NCBI GenBank assembly: GCA_023228995.1
Contig: JALOAD010000006.1
Coordinates: forward strand, 1 to 64,000
Length of the DNA stretch: 64,000 nt
Direction: 5' to 3'
From: Candidatus Muiribacterium halophilum
GTDB taxonomy: Bacteria; Muiribacteriota; Muiribacteriia; Muiribacteriales; Muiribacteriaceae
The notes beneath the pieces were generated by a model. That model saw nothing but the letters and a program-made list of their open reading frames with translations. It did no database searches and was not told the DNA's origin. Below, in pieces: positions 34,347-43,640 of this stretch. Made by a program: the position numbers and the translations under genes. Each line of letters starts with the position of its first letter. The first letter of the stretch is position 1.

Positions 34347-37300
34347 GTGAAAAGATCTGAATTTGCTCATTTAAATATCTATAGTACATATTCTATTGGG
34401 ACAAGTGTTCTTAAAATCGATGATATAGTTGAATATGCTAAAAAAAATAAATTTTTTTCTATTGCATTAACAGATAAAGATAATCTTTCAGGTTGTATAG
34501 ATTTTTATTATAAAGCATTGGAAAAAGGTTTAAAACCAATTATAGGATGCGATTTAACTTTTCAGGAAGGTTCACTTATACTTTTATGCAAAAACAATGC
34601 TGGTTTCAAAAATCTTATTTCTCTTGTATCTAAAAAAAATTCACCTGAAGGATTAAAACTTGCAGATTTATTTGAAAATCATGAAGGAATTATTGTATTA
34701 TCAGGCGGAAATAATTCTGTATTTTATAATGTTGTATATCAAGATAGACTTGATATTCTTGAAAATGAACTTATAAAATTTAGAAGAGAATTTGGTGAAG
34801 ATTTTTATATTCAACTTTCTTTTGAAAAACAAAAAAACATTGAAGGAATACTTCATTTACTTAAAGGCATTGGAGAAACATTAGGAATAGCTTCTGTACT
34901 AACATTTCCTGTCAAATATGCAACTCCCTCACATGTTAAAATATTGGATGCATTCAACTGTATATTAAATGCAAAAACTTATTATAGTGAAACTAATAGA
35001 GAAACAGCTGGTCAGGAATATTTTAAAGATATTGACGAAATTAAAAAAACAGGTTTTGAAAAAGCAATTGCTCAAACATTAGAACTTGCAAGAAAATGTA
35101 ATGTTCTTCTTGATAAAAAAATATTTCTTCCAAAATATAAATTACCTGAAGAATTCTCAACATCTTCTGAATATCTCTTATATTTATGTTCAAAAAATCT
35201 TGAAAAATTCTATAAAGAAGAACAAATTATTAAAGCTAGAGAAAGGCTTAATAAAGAACTTTCAATAATCAATTCAATGGGATTTGAGGATTATTTTTTA
35301 ATTGTATGGGATATTGTAAATTATGCAAAAAATCATGATATTACTATTGGTCCAGGGAGAGGTTCGGCAGTTTCAAGTATTGCTGCATATCTTCTTGAAA
35401 TAACTGAAATAGATCCTGTAAAACACGAGCTTATTTTTGAAAGATTTTTAAATTTAGAAAGAAAAGATCTTCCAGATATTGATATTGATGTATGTTCTGA
35501 AAAACGAGAAAAACTAATAACTTATGTGAGAAATAGATTTGGTAAAAAAAAAGTTGCTTCAATTATAAGTTTTGGTAAATTCAAAACTGCTTTATCAATT
35601 AGAGAATTAGGAAAAGTTCTTGAAGTATCTGATGAAAAAATATCAAAAGCTATGAATTCAGTTAATCGAAGAATGAGTATTGAGGATAATATTCAAAAAA
35701 ATTTGAATTTTTCAAAACTTGTAAAAACAGATAATGAAATTTATAAACTTGCGGTAGGAGCTCAGAATTTTGAGGGTTTAATAAGAAATGTTTCCCAACA
35801 TGCTGCTGGAATTGTTATTTTCCCGGAAAATCTTGATAAAAATATACCAGTAAATATAGATGCAGATAAGACTATTACTCAATGGGATAAAGATAGTCTT
35901 GAAAAGTTTGGTGCATTAAAAATAGATTTACTTTCACTAAAAACACTTTCAACAATTGATCATATAATGAAAAAAATTAGAGTGAAAAAACTTGTTGTTG
36001 ATTATGAGGATAGTGAAGTATATAAAATGATATCAGAAGGTAAAACTGCTGGAATATTTCAGCTTGAAACAGCAAATATGACGAGATTTGTAATGCTTCT
36101 AAAACCGCAGAATTTTGAAGAATTATGTCTTCTTTCAGCAGTTGTAAGACCAGGAGCAAGAGATAATTTTGATTTAATTTTAGAAAATCGTGAAAAAGGT
36201 GAAAATAATATAAAAAATAGAGTTCTAGCTGATATTTTAAAAACAACTTATGGAGTTATAATATATCAAGAACAGATAATGACAATAGCACAAAGAATAG
36301 CTTCTTTTAATCTTCAAAAGGCTGATGATTTTAGAAAAGCTATATCAAAAAAAGATTATCATCTTATGAAACAAATAAATGAAGATTTTGTTTCGGGAGC
36401 TTTAAAAAATAAATACGATAAAGAATTTGCTCAGGATATTTTTGATGATATTGTAAAATTTGCAGGTTATGGTTTTAATAAAGCTCATGCTGTAGCTTAC
36501 ACTGCAATTACATATAAATGTGCTTGGCTTAAACAAAAGCATCCAATTGTTTTTTTTACAAAATTGCTTAATTCAGAAATTGATAATCAAGAAAAAATAT
36601 ATAATGTAGTAAGAGAATTAAGAGAAACTGAGGTTAAAATACTTTCTCCTGATGTATTTAAAAGTAAAGCAAGATTTACTGGAAGTACAAAAGGTATAAG
36701 ATATGCTTTTTCTGCAATCAAAGGTATAGGATACACAAATGGAAGATTGGTTGAAGATTTTTTAAAAAAAACATCAAAGAATTTTAAAGATTACAATGAG
36801 TTTATTCTTAAATCACGAAATCATGCTATAAATTCAAATATAATAAAAGCACTTATATATTCAGGCGCTTGTGATAAATTTAAAAAAACAAGAAAATTCA
36901 TGATAGAAAATATTGAACAAGAATTTAATTATAATTCATTGTTTGAAGAAGAAAAAACAGATGAAAATAAAGAGTATTCAGAAATATTATTAAGAGAAAA
37001 AGAAAAAGAATTTCTTGGATTTACATTTACATGGTCTAATATTGATGATTTTGAAATTACAATTAGGCTGTTTTCTGAAATTTCATTAACAAAATTAAAA
37101 GAAACACAAATAGATAAAATCAGAGTTTCTGGTGTTATAAGCAAAAAAACTCAAGAAAAAGAAAATTATACAATTGAAATAGAAGATGGAAAAACTGATC
37201 TTTTTATTAAATGCCAAAAAGATGATTTTGAAAATATAAGAGAAAATGATGTTGTAGTATGTGATATAAAAAAAGTTGATAATGAATATTTTTGTCAAAA

Positions 37301-37556
37301 AATAAATCATGTTAAAGAACTCTTTGCAAATGAAAATCTCAAACTTGTATTAAAACTAGAAGAATCAGATAATATTGATTCTATGAAAGATGTATTTGAC
37401 ATGTATAATGGAAATCACGAAATAATTATTGTAATGGCGACAGAGCAGGGCAAAGTAATGCTTGAAACTTTACATAGAGTTAGAATTAATGAATCATTGC
37501 TTGAAGAGCTTGAAGAAATAGTTGGTGTAGAAAACATGGCATTAAGGTTAGAGTGA
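34347..37556 (+). CDS. dnaE: DNA polymerase III alpha subunit
   Basis: 1069 aa, C-family replicative polymerase. N-terminal PHP domain is degenerate: HLNIYS replaces HLHxHS and TDKDN replaces TDHGN, so metal-dependent proofreading from this domain is unlikely. Polymerase core has GPGRGSAVSSIAAYLL and the catalytic LPDIDIDV (about 375-382), ending with GYGFNKAHAVAYT. The C-terminal part has an OB fold (KIRVSGVISKK). GTG start. It lies 32 nt after the cNMP pair. A separate DEDDh exonuclease gene is at 52184-52894. Confidence 0.93.
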   Translation: MKRSEFAHLNIYSTYSIGTSVLKIDDIVEYAKKNKFFSIALTDKDNLSGCIDFYYKALEKGLKPIIGCDLTFQEGSLILLCKNNAGFKNLISLVSKKNSPEGLKLADLFENHEGIIVLSGGNNSVFYNVVYQDRLDILENELIKFRREFGEDFYIQLSFEKQKNIEGILHLLKGIGETLGIASVLTFPVKYATPSHVKILDAFNCILNAKTYYSETNRETAGQEYFKDIDEIKKTGFEKAIAQTLELARKCNVLLDKKIFLPKYKLPEEFSTSSEYLLYLCSKNLEKFYKEEQIIKARERLNKELSIINSMGFEDYFLIVWDIVNYAKNHDITIGPGRGSAVSSIAAYLLEITEIDPVKHELIFERFLNLERKDLPDIDIDVCSEKREKLITYVRNRFGKKKVASIISFGKFKTALSIRELGKVLEVSDEKISKAMNSVNRRMSIEDNIQKNLNFSKLVKTDNEIYKLAVGAQNFEGLIRNVSQHAAGIVIFPENLDKNIPVNIDADKTITQWDKDSLEKFGALKIDLLSLKTLSTIDHIMKKIRVKKLVVDYEDSEVYKMISEGKTAGIFQLETANMTRFVMLLKPQNFEELCLLSAVVRPGARDNFDLILENREKGENNIKNRVLADILKTTYGVIIYQEQIMTIAQRIASFNLQKADDFRKAISKKDYHLMKQINEDFVSGALKNKYDKEFAQDIFDDIVKFAGYGFNKAHAVAYTAITYKCAWLKQKHPIVFFTKLLNSEIDNQEKIYNVVRELRETEVKILSPDVFKSKARFTGSTKGIRYAFSAIKGIGYTNGRLVEDFLKKTSKNFKDYNEFILKSRNHAINSNIIKALIYSGACDKFKKTRKFMIENIEQEFNYNSLFEEEKTDENKEYSEILLREKEKEFLGFTFTWSNIDDFEITIRLFSEISLTKLKETQIDKIRVSGVISKKTQEKENYTIEIEDGKTDLFIKCQKDDFENIRENDVVVCDIKKVDNEYFCQKINHVKELFANENLKLVLKLEESDNIDSMKDVFDMYNGNHEIIIVMATEQGKVMLETLHRVRINESLLEELEEIVGVENMALRLE

Positions 37557-37751
37557 AAATATTAATATTATTTTTAAAAAAATTAAATCTTATAATTTTT
37601 TTCATTACACTTCAAAGGGAGACATAGAACCTAAACCAAAAATTTATAACGAGTTCTCGTAATTGTTACAAGATATATTTTTTTATCTTTTTAAGCAAAA
37701 ATCTAAAAACAGTAATTAAAAATCTTATAATATTTAAAATTGGTGAGGTTT

Positions 37752-37784
37752 GTCATCCCAGTAAAGCATCTGGGCCAAGATCTG
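37752..37784 (-). repeat. Diverged REP-like palindrome
   Basis: GTCATCCCAGTAAAGCATCT then GGGCCAAGATCTG. Compared with other copies the CCCGG arm has become CCCAG and the complementary CTGGG lies slightly earlier, so a stem is kept although the sequence changed. It sits in the 292-nt dnaE-ogt gap, which also has ACGAG-TT-CTCGT at 37649-37660 and GTATACGAGTATGTAAAGCG-like phrases near 37815. Confidence 0.65.
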
Positions 37785-37848
37785 TATTAAAAGCAGTATA
37801 TGAAAGGTATACGAGTATGTAAAGCGTATAAAAGCAATTATAATTTAA

Positions 37849-38325
37849 TTATATCTTTGTTTTATTTGAGTTTTCAAGTTCAAGAAGAAAATCTTTATAA
37901 AAAACTCCTGGGGAATAGTATTTTTTAAGTGGATTTTTAGATAAAACTCTATGGCAAGGAATTACAATGGGAATAGGATTGATTTTCATAGCTTGTCCAA
38001 TAATTCTTGGGTTTTTAACATTGCAAATATTTCCAAGTTCAGAATAAGTCAGAGTTTTACCATATAATACTTTGTCTTTTAGTTTTTCGAGAATAAATTT
38101 TTTACTATCTGAAATATTAATTAATTTATATGGAAAATCAATATATTTTTTATTTCCTTCAATATAATTATTTAATTCATGTTCAAATTTTTGAATATTA
38201 CCGCTAATATAATTGAATTTTATAAAAGATTTAGCAAAATCTCCAGGAAATTCAAGGCTTATAAGATAATCATGTTCAAAACCTGCAAGAAAATCTCCAA
38301 GCTTTGTTTTACATAAAAATTTCAT
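37849..38325 (-). CDS. ogt: Methylated-DNA-protein cysteine methyltransferase
   Basis: 158 aa. Repairs O6-methylguanine by suicide transfer to Cys124 in PIVIPCHRV. The DNA-binding helix region TYSELGNICNVKNPRIIGQAM and ASN-hinge-type NPIPIVIPCH are normal. The usual C-terminal GGYxGG is replaced by KKYYSPGV, a mild change. The TCTCC-type site (GGAGATT) lies before the ATG. It converges on dnaE. Confidence 0.92.
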   Translation of the reverse strand: MKFLCKTKLGDFLAGFEHDYLISLEFPGDFAKSFIKFNYISGNIQKFEHELNNYIEGNKKYIDFPYKLINISDSKKFILEKLKDKVLYGKTLTYSELGNICNVKNPRIIGQAMKINPIPIVIPCHRVLSKNPLKKYYSPGVFYKDFLLELENSNKTKI

Positions 38326-38503
38326 ATAATCTCCATTATTAATTTAATCTCTTTTAAATATTATAAAACAAATTGGTACAAAATGTAAATCTAGCTTGTA
38401 ACAGTTTGTAACTGGTTTTTTTTATTTTTTTAATTATAATTAATAAAATATTATATTTTTATTTTTAATTTAATTTTAATTATATAGTATTAAAGGGGGG
38501 AAA

Positions 38504-39847
38504 ATGAAAAAATTTTTAACAATCTTTACTTTTTTTTTATTTGTGTTTGTCTTTACTGGATGTAATGGACTCGACAAATATGTTGAAGACATGGATGTTC
38601 AGCCAGAAGAAATTGCTGAAAAACCATGGTCTCTATTGATATATGTTTCAGCAGATATTGAAAAGGATGATGCTAAGCTTCTTCTGGAAGAAGTTAAAGC
38701 TGTTCTAAAAGTTGGATCGTCAGCGAATATGCATATTATTGCTCAGGTAGATTTTGAAGGTAAAAAAGCTAAGGCTCAGAGGTATTATGTGTATAAAGAC
38801 AAGCTTGCCAAAAGAGGTGAATTTGAAAATATGAATATGGGTTCTCCAGCATCTCTTAAAGAATTTCTTGAATGGGGTTTAAGTTATAAATCCCATAAAA
38901 AAGCTCTTATGTTTATGGGTAAGGGTACTGGATGGATATCACTTGGAAACGGTCAAAATAAAAGATCATTTGCCTATTCAAACACCGAAGGAGACTCTAT
39001 TACACTTAAAGAAGCTAAAGATGTATTTAGTCAGGTTCTTGGAGATAATAAATTTGATGTTATAGCTTGGAATAGTGGTTTTATGAATCAGTTGGAAGTT
39101 GCTTATCAGTTCAGAAATTTTGCTAATTTTATGATTGCTGCTGAAACTGATATGCCGGGCATAGGATATGATTATTCATTATTTACCAAACCACTTATGA
39201 CAACAGATCTTGAACCACAGGATTTTGCACGCAGAGTATTTATTTCTGGTGGAGCAAAACATAAGTTTATGAAAAAAAGAGCAGAAGATATTCTTAAAAA
39301 GATAAAAAAGCATAAATATGATAACTGGGATGATAATGATCATTATGTTCCTGAAATCAAAGAAAGTGTTTGTAAGAAGATAGTTAATTCAAACTATCAG
39401 ATGTCTCTATTAGATTTAAGAAAAATCGATGATATGACAAAAAATATTAAGTCTCTTACAGGTGCATTGAAAGAATATAGCAAAAAATCACCTGAAAGTA
39501 TAAAATATGCAATCGATTTTGCAAAAAGACATTCTGCATGCTTTGCACCATTATTTAAAGAACTTGATGGAAAAAAAGAATATGTTGATGTAAATGATTT
39601 TCTTATGGAGCTTTATAACAGAATTGGAGATGATAATATTCTTCAGATAATTCAATATACAGTTGAGGATTTGTATAAAGTGGTGATTGATAAATATCAT
39701 CACGGGAAAGATGTCAAATTCTCAATGCTTTCAGTATATATGCCGTCAGATATGGAATTTTACAGAAATAATCTTGAATATAATTATAAAGAACTTGATT
39801 TTGTAAAATCATCTGATTGGAACGAATTGTTTGAATTAGCAAAATAA
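38504..39847 (+). CDS. Clostripain-like (C11) lipoprotein, catalytic residues lost
   Basis: 447 aa. Lipoprotein signal: hydrophobic helix and FTGC with Cys20. The clostripain fold is recognisable from SLLIYVSADIEKDD, KKALMFMGKGTGWI, DVIAWNSGFMNQLEVAYQF and AETDMPGIGYDYS. In active C11 peptidases the same places read DHGSGW and DACLM. Here the His is replaced by Lys140 and the Cys by Gly192, so the enzyme should be inactive. Likely a membrane-anchored binding protein in the periplasm. AGGGGGG lies before ATG. Followed 11 nt later by the GX3-repeat protein, a probable partner. Confidence 0.8.
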   Translation: MKKFLTIFTFFLFVFVFTGCNGLDKYVEDMDVQPEEIAEKPWSLLIYVSADIEKDDAKLLLEEVKAVLKVGSSANMHIIAQVDFEGKKAKAQRYYVYKDKLAKRGEFENMNMGSPASLKEFLEWGLSYKSHKKALMFMGKGTGWISLGNGQNKRSFAYSNTEGDSITLKEAKDVFSQVLGDNKFDVIAWNSGFMNQLEVAYQFRNFANFMIAAETDMPGIGYDYSLFTKPLMTTDLEPQDFARRVFISGGAKHKFMKKRAEDILKKIKKHKYDNWDDNDHYVPEIKESVCKKIVNSNYQMSLLDLRKIDDMTKNIKSLTGALKEYSKKSPESIKYAIDFAKRHSACFAPLFKELDGKKEYVDVNDFLMELYNRIGDDNILQIIQYTVEDLYKVVIDKYHHGKDVKFSMLSVYMPSDMEFYRNNLEYNYKELDFVKSSDWNELFELAK

Positions 39848-39858
39848 CGGAGGAGAAA

Positions 39859-41580
39859 ATGAAAAAATTAACTATAATATTTTTTGTTATGATATTTATT
39901 TTATCAGATATTTCTTATGCTGCTCAGGCTTCTGAATGGTATAAAAAAGGTTTTGAACAGGGAGTAAAAGAAGGAAGTACTCAGGCTAGAGTTGATGGTT
40001 TTACAAAAGGGAAATCTGAAGGTGAAAGTAAAGGAAGAAGTGAAGGGGATAATCAGGGATACCGAGAAGGAAAGCGTAGAGGGTTGGAACAGGGAAAAGA
40101 GGCTGGTATAGCTAAAGGTTTGCGAAATGGAAGAATTGATGGCGACAACGATGGTGAAAAAAGAGGAACACAGAATGGAAAGAAAAGATGTTATGATGAA
40201 GGTTTTTCTCATGGGAGAAATGAAGGATATAGTGATGGATATGAATCAGGTCTGATCTCAGATGGTTTTGATAAAGGTTATTCTGATGGAAAGGAAAAAG
40301 CTCATAATGTGGAATGGGAAAAAGGTTACAATGTAGCCTATAATAAATCCTATAGTGAACAGGAAAATTTAATTAGACAGAAAATTTTGTCTCAGAATGA
40401 CTTGAGTATTAGGATTTCAGATATGGCAGGAGTGTTTGAAATATCAGGTTTATCAAGAAACACTGCTGTTGAAGCTACAGATAATCAGAAAAATCAACAG
40501 GATTTTGATAAAGGTAAAAAAGATGGTTATAGAAAAGGTTATTCGGATAATTTTCAGAAATTCTATAAACAGGCTTATGATTTATCGTATAAGGAAAATT
40601 TTGAAAAAGCAAGGAAAATTGGATATGATAGAGGTTTTAGAGAAGGATTTGTATATGGTAAAGATGAAGGATATAGAAAAGGATATAGTCAGGGTTATGA
40701 TGAAGCATATAACATAAGTTATAATAAATTTTTCAGAAAAGAATATTCTTATGAAAGAGAAAGAGGTTATAGTCAGGGTTATGCAGAAGGTGAGGAAAAA
40801 GGGTACAGAGTAGCTTATGATCTTAGATATAGTCAAGGATATGATAAAGGATATCAAGAAGAATCTGCTATAGTATATCCTCAGGCATATCAGAAAGGTC
40901 TTAAGGAAGGAAAATCAAATTGTATTTCTTATTACAATGATAATGCTGTACCTGAAATGTTAAGAATAACTTTCCTTTCACCAGACGAAAATGGTTTTGA
41001 AGCAGGAAAAGATTTTGTTGTAGAATGTGTATTAGTCAATTTTGGAAAACAATTATTAGCAGATGCGATGATTAAATACTATACTTCTTCAGACTTAACA
41101 ATGATAAACACTGATATTGTTTCTATTGATGGTGAAAAAGCAGTTAAAATAAAAGAAAAAGTAGGTGCTATTGCAGAAAGTGCAGAGATGAACAGTACTT
41201 ATTATATAAATGCTAAATTAATGTACAAAGAGAAAATCTGGACTGAAAAACTGGTATCAATAAAAGTTCTGAATTTCTCTTCAGAAAATTATTTTACTCT
41301 GACAAAAGCAGCGGGATTTATTGAAGAGGGCATACAGAGACTTGATAAAGATATGGTTGCATATATTTTAAGACTTCAGAATATTAAAGAAGAAATAATC
41401 TCAATATGTGAATTAGAAAATCTTGATACTAACTATCAGGTTATAAAAAGGGCTGAGATTGTTGCGTCAAAACTTGAAAATTATTTCAGTGAAGCTCCAG
41501 CAAAAGTGAAATTTGCTTTAAAGTCTTCTCAGAGACTGCTTGAAAGAAACATAAATATAGTTCCAGATAATACATTATAA
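39859..41580 (+). CDS. Secreted GX3-repeat protein
   Basis: 573 aa. Signal peptide 1-24 (cleavage near AAQA). Residues 31-131 repeat a four-residue unit with Gly in first place at 24 of 26 successive positions (one Ala, one Cys). A second, looser GY-rich block spans about 215-350 (GYRKGYSQGYDEAY-like). Then comes a beta-sandwich-like domain (about 355-470: MLRITFLSPDENGFEAG) and a helical tail. The pattern resembles the deca-GX3 motif of Yae1-type proteins but much longer and exported. A helix with one glycine stripe could pack tightly against a partner. The start follows CGGAGGAG. Function unknown. Confidence 0.75.
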   Translation: MKKLTIIFFVMIFILSDISYAAQASEWYKKGFEQGVKEGSTQARVDGFTKGKSEGESKGRSEGDNQGYREGKRRGLEQGKEAGIAKGLRNGRIDGDNDGEKRGTQNGKKRCYDEGFSHGRNEGYSDGYESGLISDGFDKGYSDGKEKAHNVEWEKGYNVAYNKSYSEQENLIRQKILSQNDLSIRISDMAGVFEISGLSRNTAVEATDNQKNQQDFDKGKKDGYRKGYSDNFQKFYKQAYDLSYKENFEKARKIGYDRGFREGFVYGKDEGYRKGYSQGYDEAYNISYNKFFRKEYSYERERGYSQGYAEGEEKGYRVAYDLRYSQGYDKGYQEESAIVYPQAYQKGLKEGKSNCISYYNDNAVPEMLRITFLSPDENGFEAGKDFVVECVLVNFGKQLLADAMIKYYTSSDLTMINTDIVSIDGEKAVKIKEKVGAIAESAEMNSTYYINAKLMYKEKIWTEKLVSIKVLNFSSENYFTLTKAAGFIEEGIQRLDKDMVAYILRLQNIKEEIISICELENLDTNYQVIKRAEIVASKLENYFSEAPAKVKFALKSSQRLLERNINIVPDNTL

Positions 41581-41615
41581 AAGAATAAAATCCACATGTT
41601 GTAGAAAAATTCAAC

Positions 41616-41644
41616 AAAAAGGTCAGGTAAAACTGACCTTTTTT
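41616..41644 (+). terminator. Intrinsic terminator of the lipoprotein operon
   Basis: AAAAAGGTCAG (41616-41626), loop GTAAAA, CTGACCTTTTTT. A perfect 11-bp stem with A and T flanks. Confidence 0.92.
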
Positions 41645-41657
41645 GGTATCTATATTT

Positions 41658-41686
41658 TTGGCATGTTTTTTGTATCTATATATTTA
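41658..41686 (+). promoter_or_regulatory. Promoter of hsp20
   Basis: TTGGCA (41658-41663), 17-nt spacer, TATTTA (41681-41686), about 45 nt before the ATG. No CIRCE-like inverted repeat (TTAGCACTC type) is seen. Confidence 0.55.
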
Positions 41687-41730
41687 GAAAAGAGTTTTAA
41701 AAATAAAACTAAAAAACTGGAGGTAAAATT

Positions 41731-42189
41731 ATGAAATTTGCAACTTGGAATCCAACTAAGGAATTTTATGACATGACAAACTTTGTTAGAGATATTCTTG
41801 ATGAAGGAGTAACAACTAGCAAAAGAGAATGGACTAGAACTAGAAAGTTTCCTGTTGATATTTTTGAAAAAGAAAATGAAATTTACCTTGAAGCAGAACT
41901 TCCAGGTATGGAAAAGCAAGATATTGATATTACTCTTGAAAATGGATATCTTACAATTAAAACAAATGTGCAAAAAAATAATGAAATTGAAGAAAACAAA
42001 AAAGAACTGGAAACAAGAAATTATCTTTTTAGAGAAAGACCTAATGTTAATTATTCAAGAACATTCGAAATAGGTGATGGAGTAAGTGAAGAAGGTATAA
42101 AAGCAGAATTTAAAAACGGAATACTTTCATTAACATTTCAAAAACCACAGATTAAAAAAGAAGAAGTTAAAAAAATACAGATTGATTAA
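41731..42189 (+). CDS. Small heat shock protein Hsp20
   Basis: 152 aa alpha-crystallin-type chaperone that holds unfolded proteins. The core shows FPVDIFEKENEIYLEAELPGMEKQDI, LTIKTNVQK, NYSRTFEIGDGVSEEGIKAEFKNGILSLTF (GIL is close to the usual A-x-x-x-n-GvL motif). TGGAGG precedes ATG. Flanked by terminators, so it is a single-gene unit with its own promoter. Confidence 0.93.
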   Translation: MKFATWNPTKEFYDMTNFVRDILDEGVTTSKREWTRTRKFPVDIFEKENEIYLEAELPGMEKQDIDITLENGYLTIKTNVQKNNEIEENKKELETRNYLFRERPNVNYSRTFEIGDGVSEEGIKAEFKNGILSLTFQKPQIKKEEVKKIQID

Positions 42190-42222
42190 AGTAAAATAGC
42201 TTATTTAATTGATTTTTGTTAC

Positions 42223-42259
42223 AAAAAAAGCTCTCTAATATATTTAGGGAGCTTTTTTT
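42223..42259 (+). terminator. Intrinsic terminator after hsp20
   Basis: AAAAAAAGCTCTCTAA, short loop, TTTAGGGAGCTTTTTTT. Stem with one wobble, followed by T run. Confidence 0.92.
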
Positions 42260-42323
42260 ATGCAAATTATTTTAATAAATGGTAAAATTATAATAGATTT
42301 TATTATAAGATTTTGGAGATTTA

Positions 42324-43640
42324 ATGAAAATATTAGTTGCAGATGATGATAGTTCAATAAGAAAAGCAATTGAATATGATTTTAAAGAAAAAAATATAAA
42401 TGCAATATTTGCTCAAGATGGAAAACAAGCTCAAGATCTTTTTGATGAATTTGAACCTTCAATTGTTGTACTTGATATTAAAATGCCAAAATTAAATGGA
42501 ATGGAACTGCTTAAATATATAAAAAAGAAAGCACCAGAAACAAAAGTACTTATGATAAGTGCACATGGAACTATTGAACTTGCAGTTGAGTCAATGAAAA
42601 TAGGGGCTGAGGATTTTATAGTAAAACCATTTAGTTTAGCAGAATTATCACAAAAAATATTAAAGTTAAAAAATATCGAACCTGAGATTTTTAAATCAAA
42701 ATTTGTTTTTTTAGGAGAAAGCCAAGTATTTTTAAAACATAAGCAAATTCTTGAAAAATTATCAAAAGTTGACTCAACAGTTCTTTTAACTGGTGAATCA
42801 GGAACTGGAAAAGAAATTGCAGCAAAATATATACATCAGAATTCTCAGAGAAAAGATAAATTATTTATTGCTGTTAACTGTTCTATACTTTCAAAAGAAC
42901 TTTTATCAAGTGAACTTTTTGGACATAAAAAAGGTTCTTTTACAGGAGCAATTGATGATAGAAAAGGAAAATTTACAGAAGCTCATACAGGAACAATATT
43001 TCTTGATGAAGTTGGAGAAATCGATACAGATATTCAGGCGAAACTCCTAAGAGTAATTCAAGAAGGTGAAATTGAAATTGTTGGAGAATCAAAACCAGTT
43101 AAAGTTGATGTAAGAATAATTGCTGCAACAAACAGAGACCTTATGGAAGAAGTTGAAAATGGTAAATTCAGAGAAGATCTTTATTATAGACTTAATGTTG
43201 TTGAAATAAAAGTTCCATCACTTCGAGAAAGAAAACAAGATATTCCAATTCTTATAAAAAATTTCATTAAAGAATTAACAGTTAGAACAGGAAGTAAAGT
43301 TGAAGATATTTCAAATAATGCAATTGAATATTTACAAAATCAAACATGGGCAGGAAATATAAGACAGCTTAAAAATTCTATAGAAAGAGCAATGATATTT
43401 TGCGAAAATAATATTTTAGAAAAACAAGATTTTTTATTTTTAGAAAAAAATGAAATAAAACAAAATTCTCTAAATAATATAAAAAACGACATAGAACTTG
43501 ATGTATTTGAAAAAAATGAAAAAAATACAATACTTGAATATAGTATTAAGGCAAAAAACAAGACAGAGCTTGCAAAACTTCTGGGTATAAAAAGAACAAC
43601 TCTTCTTTATAAACTAAAAAAATATGAAATTGAATTTTAA
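42324..43640 (+). CDS. NtrC-family sigma54-dependent response regulator
   Basis: 438 aa. Receiver domain 1-115 with phospho-acceptor Asp51 (VVLDIKMP). AAA+ core: Walker A GESGTGKE (about 156-163), sigma54-contact loop GSFTGA (the usual first Ala is Ser), Walker B GTIFLDEVGE and RxxLYYRLNV. The C-terminal Fis-type helix-turn-helix NKTELAKLLGIKRTTLLYKL binds DNA. No histidine kinase is adjacent, so the signal is unknown. A TATAAT (42289-42294) lies upstream but the -35 is poor. The stop overlaps the convergent glycosyltransferase by 4 nt. Confidence 0.93.
   Translation: MKILVADDDSSIRKAIEYDFKEKNINAIFAQDGKQAQDLFDEFEPSIVVLDIKMPKLNGMELLKYIKKKAPETKVLMISAHGTIELAVESMKIGAEDFIVKPFSLAELSQKILKLKNIEPEIFKSKFVFLGESQVFLKHKQILEKLSKVDSTVLLTGESGTGKEIAAKYIHQNSQRKDKLFIAVNCSILSKELLSSELFGHKKGSFTGAIDDRKGKFTEAHTGTIFLDEVGEIDTDIQAKLLRVIQEGEIEIVGESKPVKVDVRIIAATNRDLMEEVENGKFREDLYYRLNVVEIKVPSLRERKQDIPILIKNFIKELTVRTGSKVEDISNNAIEYLQNQTWAGNIRQLKNSIERAMIFCENNILEKQDFLFLEKNEIKQNSLNNIKNDIELDVFEKNEKNTILEYSIKAKNKTELAKLLGIKRTTLLYKLKKYEIEF

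Noticed and set aside
34347-35000. DnaE as an inactive polymerase
   Set aside because: Only the PHP domain is degenerate, as in many replicative alpha subunits. The catalytic PDIDID is intact.
37557-37848. tRNA or small-RNA gene in the dnaE-ogt gap
   Set aside because: No cloverleaf or GTTCRA-type T-loop was found. Only the REP variant and repeat phrases are present.
40436-40717. Alternative-frame ORF inside the GX3-repeat gene
   Set aside because: Arises from the repeated codon pattern read in another frame. No ribosome site, and the composition is a biased K/I mix.
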